Shown: positions 26,857-35,987, counted from the first letter of the stretch. The stretch: 36,223 nt of DNA from Methanomassiliicoccales archaeon (GCA_028682915.1 JAJRAN010000034.1:1-36223); one strand, 5' to 3'. Numbers and translations: made by a program. The notes: generated by a model from the letters alone, not told the origin.

Positions 26857-28207
26857 GCGTAAGAGACGAGCGAAGCTAGGGATCATTGCGACGGCTTTCG
26901 TGCTGTGGCTGATGCTAGCTAGCATCATGGGGGCTTCGGCCTCCTACTTCGATTCAGAGCAAGCCATAGTCAGTCTCACCGGGTTCACCTCTAGCAGATG
27001 GACGCAGACGACCCGGGCCGATTTCCAACTTGACGTGCGCGCGAATGTGGACATTGACCGTCAGCCAGATGATGTGATCCTTAGTGGGAGAACGGAATTC
27101 CTTTACGCATTCCGTGGGGGAAATTCCCGCTCCTTCTGGAGGTATAACACCAGCACCACGACCTGGGGCACGTTGGCAAACGCCCCTGCCCTCCTAAGGG
27201 ACGAAGGAGGTGCCTTGGCCAGCGATGGCGACAGATATATCTACGCAATTCATGGCGGCAATCGTCAATTCTGGCGATACGACACCTCGTATAACCTCTG
27301 GTCGACAATGGCCCCGACCCCGAACAACGTCAGACTCGGCGGTGGGCTTAGCTACGATGGTAAAGGTGGTTTCTATGCCCTCCGAGGTGACAGCAACAAC
27401 GGATTCTGGAGATACAATGTCGCCACTGATGCCTGGGCGGTCCTCATCAATACTCCGGGAACGGTAAGTGATGGAGGCTGTCTTGTTAGCGATCAAAAGA
27501 ATTTTGTATTTGCCATACAAGGAAACGGGCTGAGCGCATTCTGGCGCTACAACGTGACATCCAATTCTTGGTCCACAATGGCGCCAGTCCCATACCAAGT
27601 GCGCTACGGAGGGGCGATGACCTATGATGGCATCGACAGCATTTACGCTTTGACCGGATGGTCTCAGCCTTACTTCCTCAGGTATAGCATTTCTGAGAAC
27701 CATTGGTATACCTTGTCCAACATACCGAGCGCGGTCAGCTATGGTGGGAGCTTAGCCTTCTGCTATCCCAGCACCCTCTTCGCTTTCTCCGGTGGAGGCA
27801 CATCAAGGTACTGGCAATATGCCATTTCCACTGGAACTTGGTCCGCCGCCATATCCGCACCAGGGACCGTAGGAGTGGGAGGGGCCCTCACCAACGGTCC
27901 TTTGATGTTCTCTAGGGCAGGGACCTTGACATCTGTGACCTGCGACACAGGAAAGGCAGGGTCCTCGATCCTGGGGCTGTTTTGGTCTGAGGCGTTGGCA
28001 TCCGGTACGGACATCACCTTCGAGATGCGCGCCTCGGACACGCTCTCATCGGGTGCACCTTCTGGTCCATGGATAGGCCTTGGCGGGACCTCCCCCGTGA
28101 TTTCAGGCTTGCCTAGCGGCAGGTACATTCAATGGAGGGCAACACTGACCACCAGCAACCTACATCTGACCCCAGTGTTACAGGAGGTCCGGATCTATTA
28201 TGTCTAG
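26849..28207 (+). CDS. Secreted Kelch-like beta-propeller protein with SipW-type leader
   Basis: Leader ...LMLASIMGASASYFDSEQAIVSLTGFTSS; six FWRY-type repeats; start overlaps the signal peptidase gene by 8 nt. Confidence 0.78.
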   Translation: MAERKRRAKLGIIATAFVLWLMLASIMGASASYFDSEQAIVSLTGFTSSRWTQTTRADFQLDVRANVDIDRQPDDVILSGRTEFLYAFRGGNSRSFWRYNTSTTTWGTLANAPALLRDEGGALASDGDRYIYAIHGGNRQFWRYDTSYNLWSTMAPTPNNVRLGGGLSYDGKGGFYALRGDSNNGFWRYNVATDAWAVLINTPGTVSDGGCLVSDQKNFVFAIQGNGLSAFWRYNVTSNSWSTMAPVPYQVRYGGAMTYDGIDSIYALTGWSQPYFLRYSISENHWYTLSNIPSAVSYGGSLAFCYPSTLFAFSGGGTSRYWQYAISTGTWSAAISAPGTVGVGGALTNGPLMFSRAGTLTSVTCDTGKAGSSILGLFWSEALASGTDITFEMRASDTLSSGAPSGPWIGLGGTSPVISGLPSGRYIQWRATLTTSNLHLTPVLQEVRIYYV

Positions 28208-30269
28208 GGCACATGGATGCGCGGGAAGGTCCAAACCCACCCTTCTCCGATCAGCCGTGGCCATAGCTCTATTGTTGATTCTCTTATCATTAATGCCCCT
28301 TACGCTTCCATCGGTCGAGGCAGCTGCAGTCCCCGTCATCGATTTGGAATTGAATGGAGGATATGATACCCCGTTCGCCGTCGAGAACCTCAAACCTGGC
28401 GATATGGGCTCCAAGAGCGTCGTATTGCGCAATATCGGGAATGTCGATGGGGAGATCGCCATTTGGATCTCAAACATCCTGGAGTCAGACTTCGCCGGGG
28501 ATGGCGCCCATTTGGACGACTATCTTCTCTTCGATGTCAGTTGTACCGACATATCTACCGATGTCCGGACGCCCTGCCCCATTCGTTCGTTGCCGAGCGC
28601 TCCTGTAGGAAGCAGCTACATCTGGGTTCTCAACGTCCGGGCAGGCCAGACAATCCAGATCAATTGGCTCTGGGAGTTCGTCGAGAACTATCAATCCCAA
28701 AATGAGGCCCAAGGCGATTCACTCAGCTTTGATATCAATTACCTGCTCGGAGATATGCTTCCCCCCAGCCAGGGAATGTCCTGGTTGAAGGTGGATGTAC
28801 TGGGTAGGATCACCACCGCCCTGTTGGACAATGAAGGAAGGGCAACGAGCCAAGTAGTGGCCTTTGATGAGGCCAGGTCCGTTTCCCTCACCATTCCTGA
28901 AGGAGCGAGATGCGTCTCCGAGGACAATGGGACAATAAGCAGCATCGTGATCTCGAAGGATGAGGGTGCACTGCCAGTTGAGGCGGGCCAGGCTTTGATC
29001 GGTCCAGTCTATTCAATAGACGCCTTCGTTTCTTCGGAGGAACAGGCACAAGTCTTCCTTGATATTCCTGCGACCCTGCGCATCAATTACGACCCGGCCT
29101 TGCTGCCCTCCATCACGGAAACAATCGGTCTCTATATGCACCTGGAGGGAAGTTCCTGGGTACCTTTGACGATGGCCGTGGACTCACCGTCCTACATTGG
29201 GCAATGTGCTAGCATCATTAACAGATCGGGGCAGGTTGGCGTAATCGCTTCGTTCGATCCCCTGGAATCAGCCTACTTCCTGCCCAGCAGCTTGACCATC
29301 GACCCAAGCAGACAGGTATGGTGGGATCCAATCATCTTCGCGAGTCGAGTTGGAAAGGTCATCAAAGTGACCGTGATGCTGACGAACATTGGTCAAGTCG
29401 GTGGTGTAGAGAACGTCACATTATTAGTAAATGGAAATGAGGTCGAGGTCGAACAGGTCGCCTTAGGTCCATTAGAAACAAGGGAGGTGACCTTCGATCT
29501 GAGCGGAATGGACGAAGGGGATTACGAGATCGAGGTATCAGGCCTCTCCGGCCATGTGGCGGTCGGCACGGATGTGAACTGGTGGCTGATAATCGCCTTC
29601 TTCTGTCTCGCCCTTGGTGCGGTGGTCGGATTCGCCTACAGTGCAAGCCGCTGGGATGCGATGAGACGGCGCGTCGACCGTCTACAGAGCAGCGTCAATG
29701 ACGTGGAGTCCAAGTTAATGGTACCCGAGACATCGCCGATGCCCTTGAACCAAACGCCTATCATGAAGAGCATGCAAGTGAACCCGGGCCAGAGGACGAT
29801 GGCTAAGGCTGCATCATCTCCCCAACCCGCCCAGAGCATCGATGAGACCATGGCGGCCTATGTGGCGAGCTCCGAGCCCGATGCCTCGCAAAAAGAGGAA
29901 AGGCTCTGGATCGCCGACTCCTTCAATCAGGTGGACAAGGCTTTGGAGCCGGAGCCATCTATCAGCCCAGATGCACCACAAATCGAGGATGAAGTGATTT
30001 CCGGTCAAGATAGCCCATCTTCTGAGGAAGGTCTGGCGTTCGAAGCTAGCATCCAGTTCATGGATGATGTAGAGGCTCGCAGGATGGTGCTGGCCAAAGG
30101 TTTCCTCCTGGAAAAGATCCATTCCGAAGGCGAGCTGGTTGTGGATGAAGTGCCAGAAGGCCCGAGCGGCATGATCGCCATAGCCGCGTTAAGCCAGCTG
30201 GTGGAGGAAGGCAAGCTTCGCGTCGTGCAAGAGAAGCATCGCACCATCTACTTCATGAACGAGCAGTAG
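28200..30269 (+). CDS. Membrane-anchored protein: TasA-like N-domain, CARDB-like domain, TM, cytosolic tail
   Basis: Signal/TM at N-terminus; VENLKPGDMGSKSVVLRNIGNVDGEIAIWISN; VTVMLTNIGQVGGVENVTLLVNGNEVEVEQVALGPLETREVTFDLSGMDEGDYEIEV; TM WWLIIAFFCLALGAVVGFAY; start overlaps the previous gene by 8 nt. Confidence 0.72.
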   Translation: MSRAHGCAGRSKPTLLRSAVAIALLLILLSLMPLTLPSVEAAAVPVIDLELNGGYDTPFAVENLKPGDMGSKSVVLRNIGNVDGEIAIWISNILESDFAGDGAHLDDYLLFDVSCTDISTDVRTPCPIRSLPSAPVGSSYIWVLNVRAGQTIQINWLWEFVENYQSQNEAQGDSLSFDINYLLGDMLPPSQGMSWLKVDVLGRITTALLDNEGRATSQVVAFDEARSVSLTIPEGARCVSEDNGTISSIVISKDEGALPVEAGQALIGPVYSIDAFVSSEEQAQVFLDIPATLRINYDPALLPSITETIGLYMHLEGSSWVPLTMAVDSPSYIGQCASIINRSGQVGVIASFDPLESAYFLPSSLTIDPSRQVWWDPIIFASRVGKVIKVTVMLTNIGQVGGVENVTLLVNGNEVEVEQVALGPLETREVTFDLSGMDEGDYEIEVSGLSGHVAVGTDVNWWLIIAFFCLALGAVVGFAYSASRWDAMRRRVDRLQSSVNDVESKLMVPETSPMPLNQTPIMKSMQVNPGQRTMAKAASSPQPAQSIDETMAAYVASSEPDASQKEERLWIADSFNQVDKALEPEPSISPDAPQIEDEVISGQDSPSSEEGLAFEASIQFMDDVEARRMVLAKGFLLEKIHSEGELVVDEVPEGPSGMIAIAALSQLVEEGKLRVVQEKHRTIYFMNEQ

Positions 30270-30301
30270 CCCCAGAAGAAAGCATCATCTAATCGCAGGT
30301 C

Positions 30302-32113
30302 ATGCTGAGCTGCGTGCTGCTCAGGGCCCGCGAACTCACCAAGACCTTCGGCAAGAAAGAGGTTCTGCGATCGGTCAGCGTCCTGGTGGAGAAGGGAGAC
30401 CGCATCGGCCTGGTCGGGCCCAACGGTTCTGGCAAGTCCACGCTGCTCAAGATCATCACCCGAGAGCTGAGGCCGGACACCGGCGATCTGGAGCTCAGAA
30501 CGGATAGAATCGGCTACTTGGCCCAGCTTGACGAAAGCACAGAGGATACCGTTGGAAGCACGCTTCTCGACCCAAGGCAGCGCTCTATCGAGCGTCGCAT
30601 GTTTGAGCTCGAGTCGGCGATGACGCGGGCGGGAGAGGACTCGAGCGTCGACCTGGATGAGGTCGTCCTTGAGTACAATCGGCTGCAGGAGGAGCTGACC
30701 TCGAGGAGGGAGCACCTGGTGGAAGACACCCGGAAGGACGCCATGGAGCGCATGGGGATATCCGATCGCTCAGAGGAGCGCAGGGTGGAGGAGATGAGTG
30801 GAGGCGAGCGCACAAAGGTGCGCCTAGCCCGAATACTCATGCAGGCCGAGGAGGCGGACCTCCTGATCCTCGATGAACCAACCAGCCACCTCGACATCGA
30901 AGGAGTGGAGTCGCTGGAGGACTACCTTCTGCATTATCCGGGGGCGGTGATTGTGGTCTCACATGACCGCTATTTCCTAGACCGGGTGGCGACTTGTATC
31001 TGGGACCTGGACAGAGGAGGGGTCAGGGAGTTCCAGGGCAACTACTCAGATTTCGTGAAAAAGAAGGCGCTGGAACAGGAGAAGCTGAAGGCCGCGAGTG
31101 AGAAGAACCGGAAGGAACGGGAACGCTTGCTTAAGGTCGCGGAGGAGCAACACCTGCGCAACTGGTACGGCACGACGCACAAGACCACCTTGAAAAGGGT
31201 GGAGAGGATGGGGGTCGTCGAAGGCCCGGAGCAGGAGGGCAGCGTGAGCTTTGGCATCGAGGTGGCGGAGAAGCACAGCAAAGGGTTCGTCGTCGCCAAG
31301 GACCTGGTGGTGGTAAGGGGCAACCAGAGGGTCCTGGACAAGCTGGATCTGGAGGTCAGCCTCGGCGACAAGCTCGGCGTCTTCGGGCCCAACGGGGCGG
31401 GCAAGACCACACTTCTAAAGGTCATCAGGAAGGAGCTGGGATACCTCGGGGAGCTATGGGTCTCTCCCGCCGCCAAGATCGGCTACTTCTCCCAGGGGCA
31501 CGACAGCTTGGACGGGAGGCTGACGCCCGAGGAGCAGCTGATCCAGGTCCTTGGGAGCGAGGAGAAGGGATTGGCCAGGTCCTTGCTTGCGAGGTTCCTG
31601 TTCGACGATCTCCAGGTCAAGACACCGATCGCCAAGCTGTCTGGAGGGGAGAGAGCGAAGGTGGCCCTCGCGCTCCTGATATGCGAGAGGAGGAACCTCC
31701 TCCTCCTTGACGAGCCGACCAACTATCTGGATACCGGGTCCAGGGAGGCGGTAGAGGCGGCTCTGCGCGAGTATCCAGGCACATTGATACTGGTCACCCA
31801 TGATCGCTATCTCATGGACGCGGTCTGCAACAAGGTGGCCGAGCTCAGAAGGGGGCGGCTCAGGATGTTCGCGGGGACCTACTCGCAGATGAAGGGCGTC
31901 ATCCAGCGGCAGGAGGTCCTGGCGGAGGCGCAGGTCTATCGAGTGGTATTGGGGTTCACCGATTGGACGACCAGGAAGAAGCTGAGGCCAGGGGACACGG
32001 TTGCGATCGCCCCATCCGAGATGGAGAACTATCAATGGGCCTTGGACAACGGCAAGCTCAAGCGCCTGGACAAGAAGGAGTACAAGAAGGTCAGGAAGCC
32101 CGATGCCGAATGA
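30302..32113 (+). CDS. ABC-F family ATPase
   Basis: Two ABC cassettes: GPNGSGKST/SGGERTKV/LDEPTSHLD and GPNGAGKTT/SGGERAKV/LDEPTNYLD; no TM domain. Confidence 0.93.
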   Translation: MLSCVLLRARELTKTFGKKEVLRSVSVLVEKGDRIGLVGPNGSGKSTLLKIITRELRPDTGDLELRTDRIGYLAQLDESTEDTVGSTLLDPRQRSIERRMFELESAMTRAGEDSSVDLDEVVLEYNRLQEELTSRREHLVEDTRKDAMERMGISDRSEERRVEEMSGGERTKVRLARILMQAEEADLLILDEPTSHLDIEGVESLEDYLLHYPGAVIVVSHDRYFLDRVATCIWDLDRGGVREFQGNYSDFVKKKALEQEKLKAASEKNRKERERLLKVAEEQHLRNWYGTTHKTTLKRVERMGVVEGPEQEGSVSFGIEVAEKHSKGFVVAKDLVVVRGNQRVLDKLDLEVSLGDKLGVFGPNGAGKTTLLKVIRKELGYLGELWVSPAAKIGYFSQGHDSLDGRLTPEEQLIQVLGSEEKGLARSLLARFLFDDLQVKTPIAKLSGGERAKVALALLICERRNLLLLDEPTNYLDTGSREAVEAALREYPGTLILVTHDRYLMDAVCNKVAELRRGRLRMFAGTYSQMKGVIQRQEVLAEAQVYRVVLGFTDWTTRKKLRPGDTVAIAPSEMENYQWALDNGKLKRLDKKEYKKVRKPDAE

Positions 32114-32145
32114 TCGCGGGAATAATTTGATAACCTTGGCTCCGA

Positions 32146-32244
32146 ATGAATTTGCTAATTGGTGTGTCCGAGGCTCCGATACCAAAGGACGTCACCTTGT
32201 GGATCTGCAACGAGATCAGGGCCCAGGAAGCCTATGCTCTTTGA
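32146..32244 (+). CDS. Possible small ORF, 32 aa
   Basis: MNLLIGVSEAPIPKDVTLWICNEIRAQEAYAL; below the track size cutoff. Confidence 0.25.
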   Translation: MNLLIGVSEAPIPKDVTLWICNEIRAQEAYAL

Positions 32245-32618
32245 ACCATTCCCAACGATTCTAGGGCCTCGACTCCCTTCTCCGCGTCCTTATCCAGAAC
32301 GAGGACATGGTCGGTCCGGTAGGATGAGATCACGAAGATCGGGATCCCCAGATCGGCCATGGCCTCTGACACCAAGGCCATGAAACCGACCAGGTCCAAG
32401 TCCAGGTCCCCAATGAAAGATATCATCCTGTAGGTCCTTCGCCCGAAGGCACTCTCATCATCGCGCAGGGCTCGTACCACCGTCCTCTCGCCGCGGTAGT
32501 CTATAAGCGCGAAGGCTCCGATGACCTCGTCGGTAGGACTGGCAAGTACAATCTCGAACCTCTCCTGGTGCACCCTGAACCCGATGCCTCGCACTTGGAT
32601 GAGATCCTTCCGCCGCAT
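32232..32618 (-). CDS. ACT domain-containing protein
   Basis: ALIDYRGERTVVRAL...ISFIGDLDLDLVGFMALVSEAMADLGIPIFVISSYRTDHVLVLDKDAEKGVEAL. Confidence 0.75.
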   Translation of the reverse strand: MRRKDLIQVRGIGFRVHQERFEIVLASPTDEVIGAFALIDYRGERTVVRALRDDESAFGRRTYRMISFIGDLDLDLVGFMALVSEAMADLGIPIFVISSYRTDHVLVLDKDAEKGVEALESLGMVQRA

Positions 32619-32754
32619 AAAGGTCGAATCGTCTGACCAGATGAAATTGGTTTTGCCTAGGGCCCCAAGTCAAAATACCCATCCTGAGGATGGAAGGTGC
32701 GGCCAAAGCCATTACATATTTCCGCTTCATCTTCCTGGTGAGGATGTGGCAACC

Positions 32755-33039
32755 ATGCTCTCACAAGCACCCATCGATCTGGCCAAGGTCAAGCAGAATG
32801 AGATTGACAAGGAAGCCCTCAGGCTCGCGGTCATCGCCGAGCTTGACGCGATCACCTTATACGAGCAGCTAGCAGCGGCCGTGAAGAAGGAAGACCTCAA
32901 GAAAGTCCTTCTTGATGTGGCAAAGGAAGAGAAGACCCATGTGGGGGAATTCCAGGCTCTGCTATTGAAGTACGATGAAGAGCAGGCAGAGGAGATGGAC
33001 AAGGGAAGGCAAGAGGTCGAGGAGCTCACTGAGAAGTGA
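32755..33039 (+). CDS. Short ferritin-like (encapsulin-cargo-type) protein
   Basis: ATG at 32755 inside the longer track ORF: LRLAVIAELDAITLYEQLAAAVKKEDLKKVLLDVAKEEKTHVGEFQALLLKYDEEQAEEMDKGRQEVEELTEK. Confidence 0.8.
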   Translation: MLSQAPIDLAKVKQNEIDKEALRLAVIAELDAITLYEQLAAAVKKEDLKKVLLDVAKEEKTHVGEFQALLLKYDEEQAEEMDKGRQEVEELTEK

Positions 33040-33057
33040 GCTCGGCCCAATTTTTTA

Positions 33058-33276
33058 TTAAATTTGATCCCCCATTATGGCCTGGTTCAGGTCCTCCACC
33101 AATTTCTCGGGTTCCGCACCCATTAGCATCGCCGCCTGTTTGACGGAGATTATCTTGGCGGCATGCCTCATCACCGGGGTCTCAAGGTCCGTGTATCCTA
33201 TTCCATACAGAACCTTCAACGTCTCAGGAAAAAGATCGATGACCTTTTCGAGGTCCATGTCCTCGTTGATCCTCAT
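33058..33276 (-). CDS. DUF1858-like protein
   Basis: 72 aa DMDLEKVIDLFPETLKVLYGIG...; 4-nt spacing downstream of the rhodanese gene. Confidence 0.7.
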   Translation of the reverse strand: MRINEDMDLEKVIDLFPETLKVLYGIGYTDLETPVMRHAAKIISVKQAAMLMGAEPEKLVEDLNQAIMGDQI

Positions 33277-33280
33277 ATCG

Positions 33281-34102
33281 TTACCTCTCCACCTCGCATC
33301 CTTCCGCGTCCCCCCATTCCGACCATGATGAGTCGTAGGTCCGGACCTTGGGGTATCCCAAGAGACGAAGCATCATGTAACCATGGCTAGCCCTAAGACC
33401 CATCCAGCAATAGACGACCACCTCCTTGTCAGGCGTCAATCCGCTCATCTCGTACATTCTCCGAAGCTCATCAGGTTTCTTGAACTTGGCCGTCCGAGGA
33501 TCGATCGCCTCCAGCCAATGAATGTGAACTGCCCCAGGGATATGCCCTCCCCTCTTGCCGAATGCCATCTTGCCTGAGTACTCGCCTTCCCTGCGGACAT
33601 CCAGGTATTTGACGCCCTTGTCTTTCAAATGGTCAATGATCCATTCCTTGGTGGCGAGGTTCCCTTCGTCATGGCCTGCTCGATAGCGCGTGGTCTTCAC
33701 CTTTGGAATAGTGAAGGAAAAGGAATTACCAGCATCCAACCAGGTCTTGATGCTCCCATCATACACTTTGACCTTCTTATGTCCGAAATGCTCCAAGGTC
33801 CAGAGGAGCCTGGCCGAGAACAGACCTCCGAAATTGTCATAGGCCACGACCGTGGTATCCTTTCCTATCCCTTTAGATGACATCAACCCCTCAAACCTCT
33901 CTTGAGGAATGCACATGGCAGGTAGTCCGCCCCACGACCTCACGATATCGAACAGCTCGATGTTGACCGCGTTCTGCACGTGTCCCTTTCCATAATCATA
34001 GGACGACCTGGTGTCTACGATCCTGAGTTCAGGATCATCGAGGTGGCTCTCCAGCCAATCCGAATCAACTATCTCTGGCCCTGAAGCGATTCTGGCCTCC
34101 AT
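33281..34102 (-). CDS. Thiosulfate sulfurtransferase (two rhodanese domains)
   Basis: LRIVDTRSSYDYGKGHVQNAVNI; YLDVRREGEYSGK; active-site VYCWMGLRAS; likely start at Met 34102. Confidence 0.9.
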   Translation of the reverse strand: MEARIASGPEIVDSDWLESHLDDPELRIVDTRSSYDYGKGHVQNAVNIELFDIVRSWGGLPAMCIPQERFEGLMSSKGIGKDTTVVAYDNFGGLFSARLLWTLEHFGHKKVKVYDGSIKTWLDAGNSFSFTIPKVKTTRYRAGHDEGNLATKEWIIDHLKDKGVKYLDVRREGEYSGKMAFGKRGGHIPGAVHIHWLEAIDPRTAKFKKPDELRRMYEMSGLTPDKEVVVYCWMGLRASHGYMMLRLLGYPKVRTYDSSWSEWGDAEGCEVER

Positions 34103-34183
34103 TTCAATAATCCTGCATTGTGAATGCAATCCTATTTACTCGAACCAAGGATATTAAATGATTTTGAAACCACAAGAAAAATA

Positions 34184-34225
34184 ATCGATTGACTGGACAG
34201 GAAGGATGTCACACCATCAATCGAT
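34184..34225. promoter_or_regulatory. Long dyad in divergent intergenic region
   Basis: ATCGATTGA 34184-34192 / TCAATCGAT 34217-34225, perfect 9 bp. Confidence 0.35.
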
Positions 34226-34324
34226 GTAATCTAGGCATTTGCAGAATGTGAAAGTAATATCATCTGTTGTGGGCATTCCTTTGCTGGTTGATTTGAGCAT
34301 GATTCTTGAGGGCGGTGAGAGTCG

Positions 34325-35047
34325 ATGATTCCCGAAGCGGCCTTCTGGGGGTTAGTTTCCACTATCCCATTGCTCATCGGGGCATACATCGCGTTCAGGT
34401 TCCGCCCTTCCCCGAAGGTCGTCGGCATCATCATGGGTTTCGGCGCTGGTGCCTTGATAGCCGCCGTCGCCTACGAATTGATTCCCGAGACCTCTCCGCG
34501 CGACTTCGCTTCTTTCATCTCCCTTGGGCTAGGCGCGGTCGTGTTCTATCTTGCCACCTCATGGATCGATAGGCGCTCGAGGCGAAAAGGCAAGGAAGGG
34601 GAGAGCGCCAAGGCGCAGACGGGAAAGGCCATCGTCCTCGGCGCACTCCTCGACGGCATACCCGAGTCCCTGGTCCTGGGCATGTCCCTTGGGATAGGGG
34701 GTGCGATAAGCGTAGCGTTCCTCGGAGCGGTATTCGTCTCGAACCTCCCTGAGAGCATCGGTGCCACATCAGAGATGGACCGTGGCGGCATGGAACACGC
34801 CAAGGTTTACAAGATTTGGCTGTCCGTGCTCCTGGTATGTGTGGCCGTCACCGTCTTGGGGGCAATCCTGATCCAATACACCTCTGGAGTGGAAGGTATA
34901 TATGTCAAGGCGTTCGCGGCCGGGGCGGTGCTTGCGATGCTGACCGATTCGATGATACCTGAAGGCTTCGAGGAAGGAGGGAGGCTCACAGGGTTGATGA
35001 CGGTGTTGGGATTCGCCTTTGCTTCAATTCTCGCGTTGATTGGATAG
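34325..35047 (+). CDS. ZIP family metal transporter
   Basis: Multiple TM; GFGAGALIAAVAYELIPE; LGALLDGIPESLVLG. Confidence 0.82.
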   Translation: MIPEAAFWGLVSTIPLLIGAYIAFRFRPSPKVVGIIMGFGAGALIAAVAYELIPETSPRDFASFISLGLGAVVFYLATSWIDRRSRRKGKEGESAKAQTGKAIVLGALLDGIPESLVLGMSLGIGGAISVAFLGAVFVSNLPESIGATSEMDRGGMEHAKVYKIWLSVLLVCVAVTVLGAILIQYTSGVEGIYVKAFAAGAVLAMLTDSMIPEGFEEGGRLTGLMTVLGFAFASILALIG

Positions 35048-35143
35048 GCGTTCGGTCTGAGAATGAAGAAATGATAGATATGGACGTGTATCATTCAACG
35101 AAAAAATTAGATGAGAAAAGGTTTGCATCTTGAAGCAGCATTC

Positions 35144-35437
35144 CTAGAGGCTGGCTAAGGTGTGCATGATTTTGTACGAATCGGTTCCTGGAGGCACGAA
35201 TTGGAGGATCGGGATAATGTCCGCAGTATGCATCTCTGGAACGACCTTTGCCAAATATTTCTTGACCTCTTCGGGGTTCTCCGTGTCCCAAATGCACCAT
35301 GCTCCAGTCAGCCGCGAATCAACGTAACTGCTTATCATGTTCGAGCCCTTTGGTGCTCCTGGCATTGCCTCGATTACCTTTCTTCCTACGACTTTGAAAT
35401 CTTCTTTCTTCCAGGTGTGTATAATTAGAAAACACAT
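35144..35437 (-). CDS. DUF3303-like small protein
   Basis: 97 aa MCFLIIHTWKKEDFKVVGRKVIE...GAWCIWDTENPEEVKKYL; resembles DUF3303. Confidence 0.55.
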   Translation of the reverse strand: MCFLIIHTWKKEDFKVVGRKVIEAMPGAPKGSNMISSYVDSRLTGAWCIWDTENPEEVKKYLAKVVPEMHTADIIPILQFVPPGTDSYKIMHTLASL

Positions 35438-35594
35438 GGTCTACACCCCCGAAATATGACTCTCGAGGCCTTCGATACTTAAGTCTTATTTTGGCAATCG
35501 ATAGTTTTCAGACGACACTTGTCGTACCTGAGAAACCATGTAAAATTAGAAAGCTCATGGACCCGGCTATAGAACTGGTGCTCGCTTGTAAATG

Positions 35595-35987
35595 TCAGAT
35601 CGCGTCTTCCATGCTACAGACCATTTGCGCAAACTGCCCGGCTGTGTTCCTCCAAATCTTGAGGGATTGCAGCCACTTCTCCTCCTTTCCAATTGCTTCA
35701 ATATTCGAGTGAACGAGGTCGATCAGATGGTCGTAGTAATTCACCAGGTTGTATATTGGCCATTCCTCATTTGAGATGGTGGCCATATCCTCGATCTTGA
35801 TGCACTTCTCTAGCAACTCAAGTTTACTCTGTATAACTCCAACTTCGAAGCCAGTGATCCTAATAAAATCACTGGCCGAATGAATATTCTCAAAAAACCT
35901 GAATGACCACAGTCTGGTGAGCTCGTTGAGATCATGACGAACCCCTTTAGATAGCCGCAAAGCCTCAACCAGAAATTCCTTTTCCAT
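35595..35987 (-). CDS. Hypothetical helical protein
   Basis: Coherent ORF from Met at 35987; no recognised family. Confidence 0.5.
   Translation of the reverse strand: MEKEFLVEALRLSKGVRHDLNELTRLWSFRFFENIHSASDFIRITGFEVGVIQSKLELLEKCIKIEDMATISNEEWPIYNLVNYYDHLIDLVHSNIEAIGKEEKWLQSLKIWRNTAGQFAQMVCSMEDAI

Noticed and set aside
31454-32185. 243-aa reverse-strand ORF opposite ABC-F
   Set aside because: Antisense to a clear ABC-F cassette; no motif.
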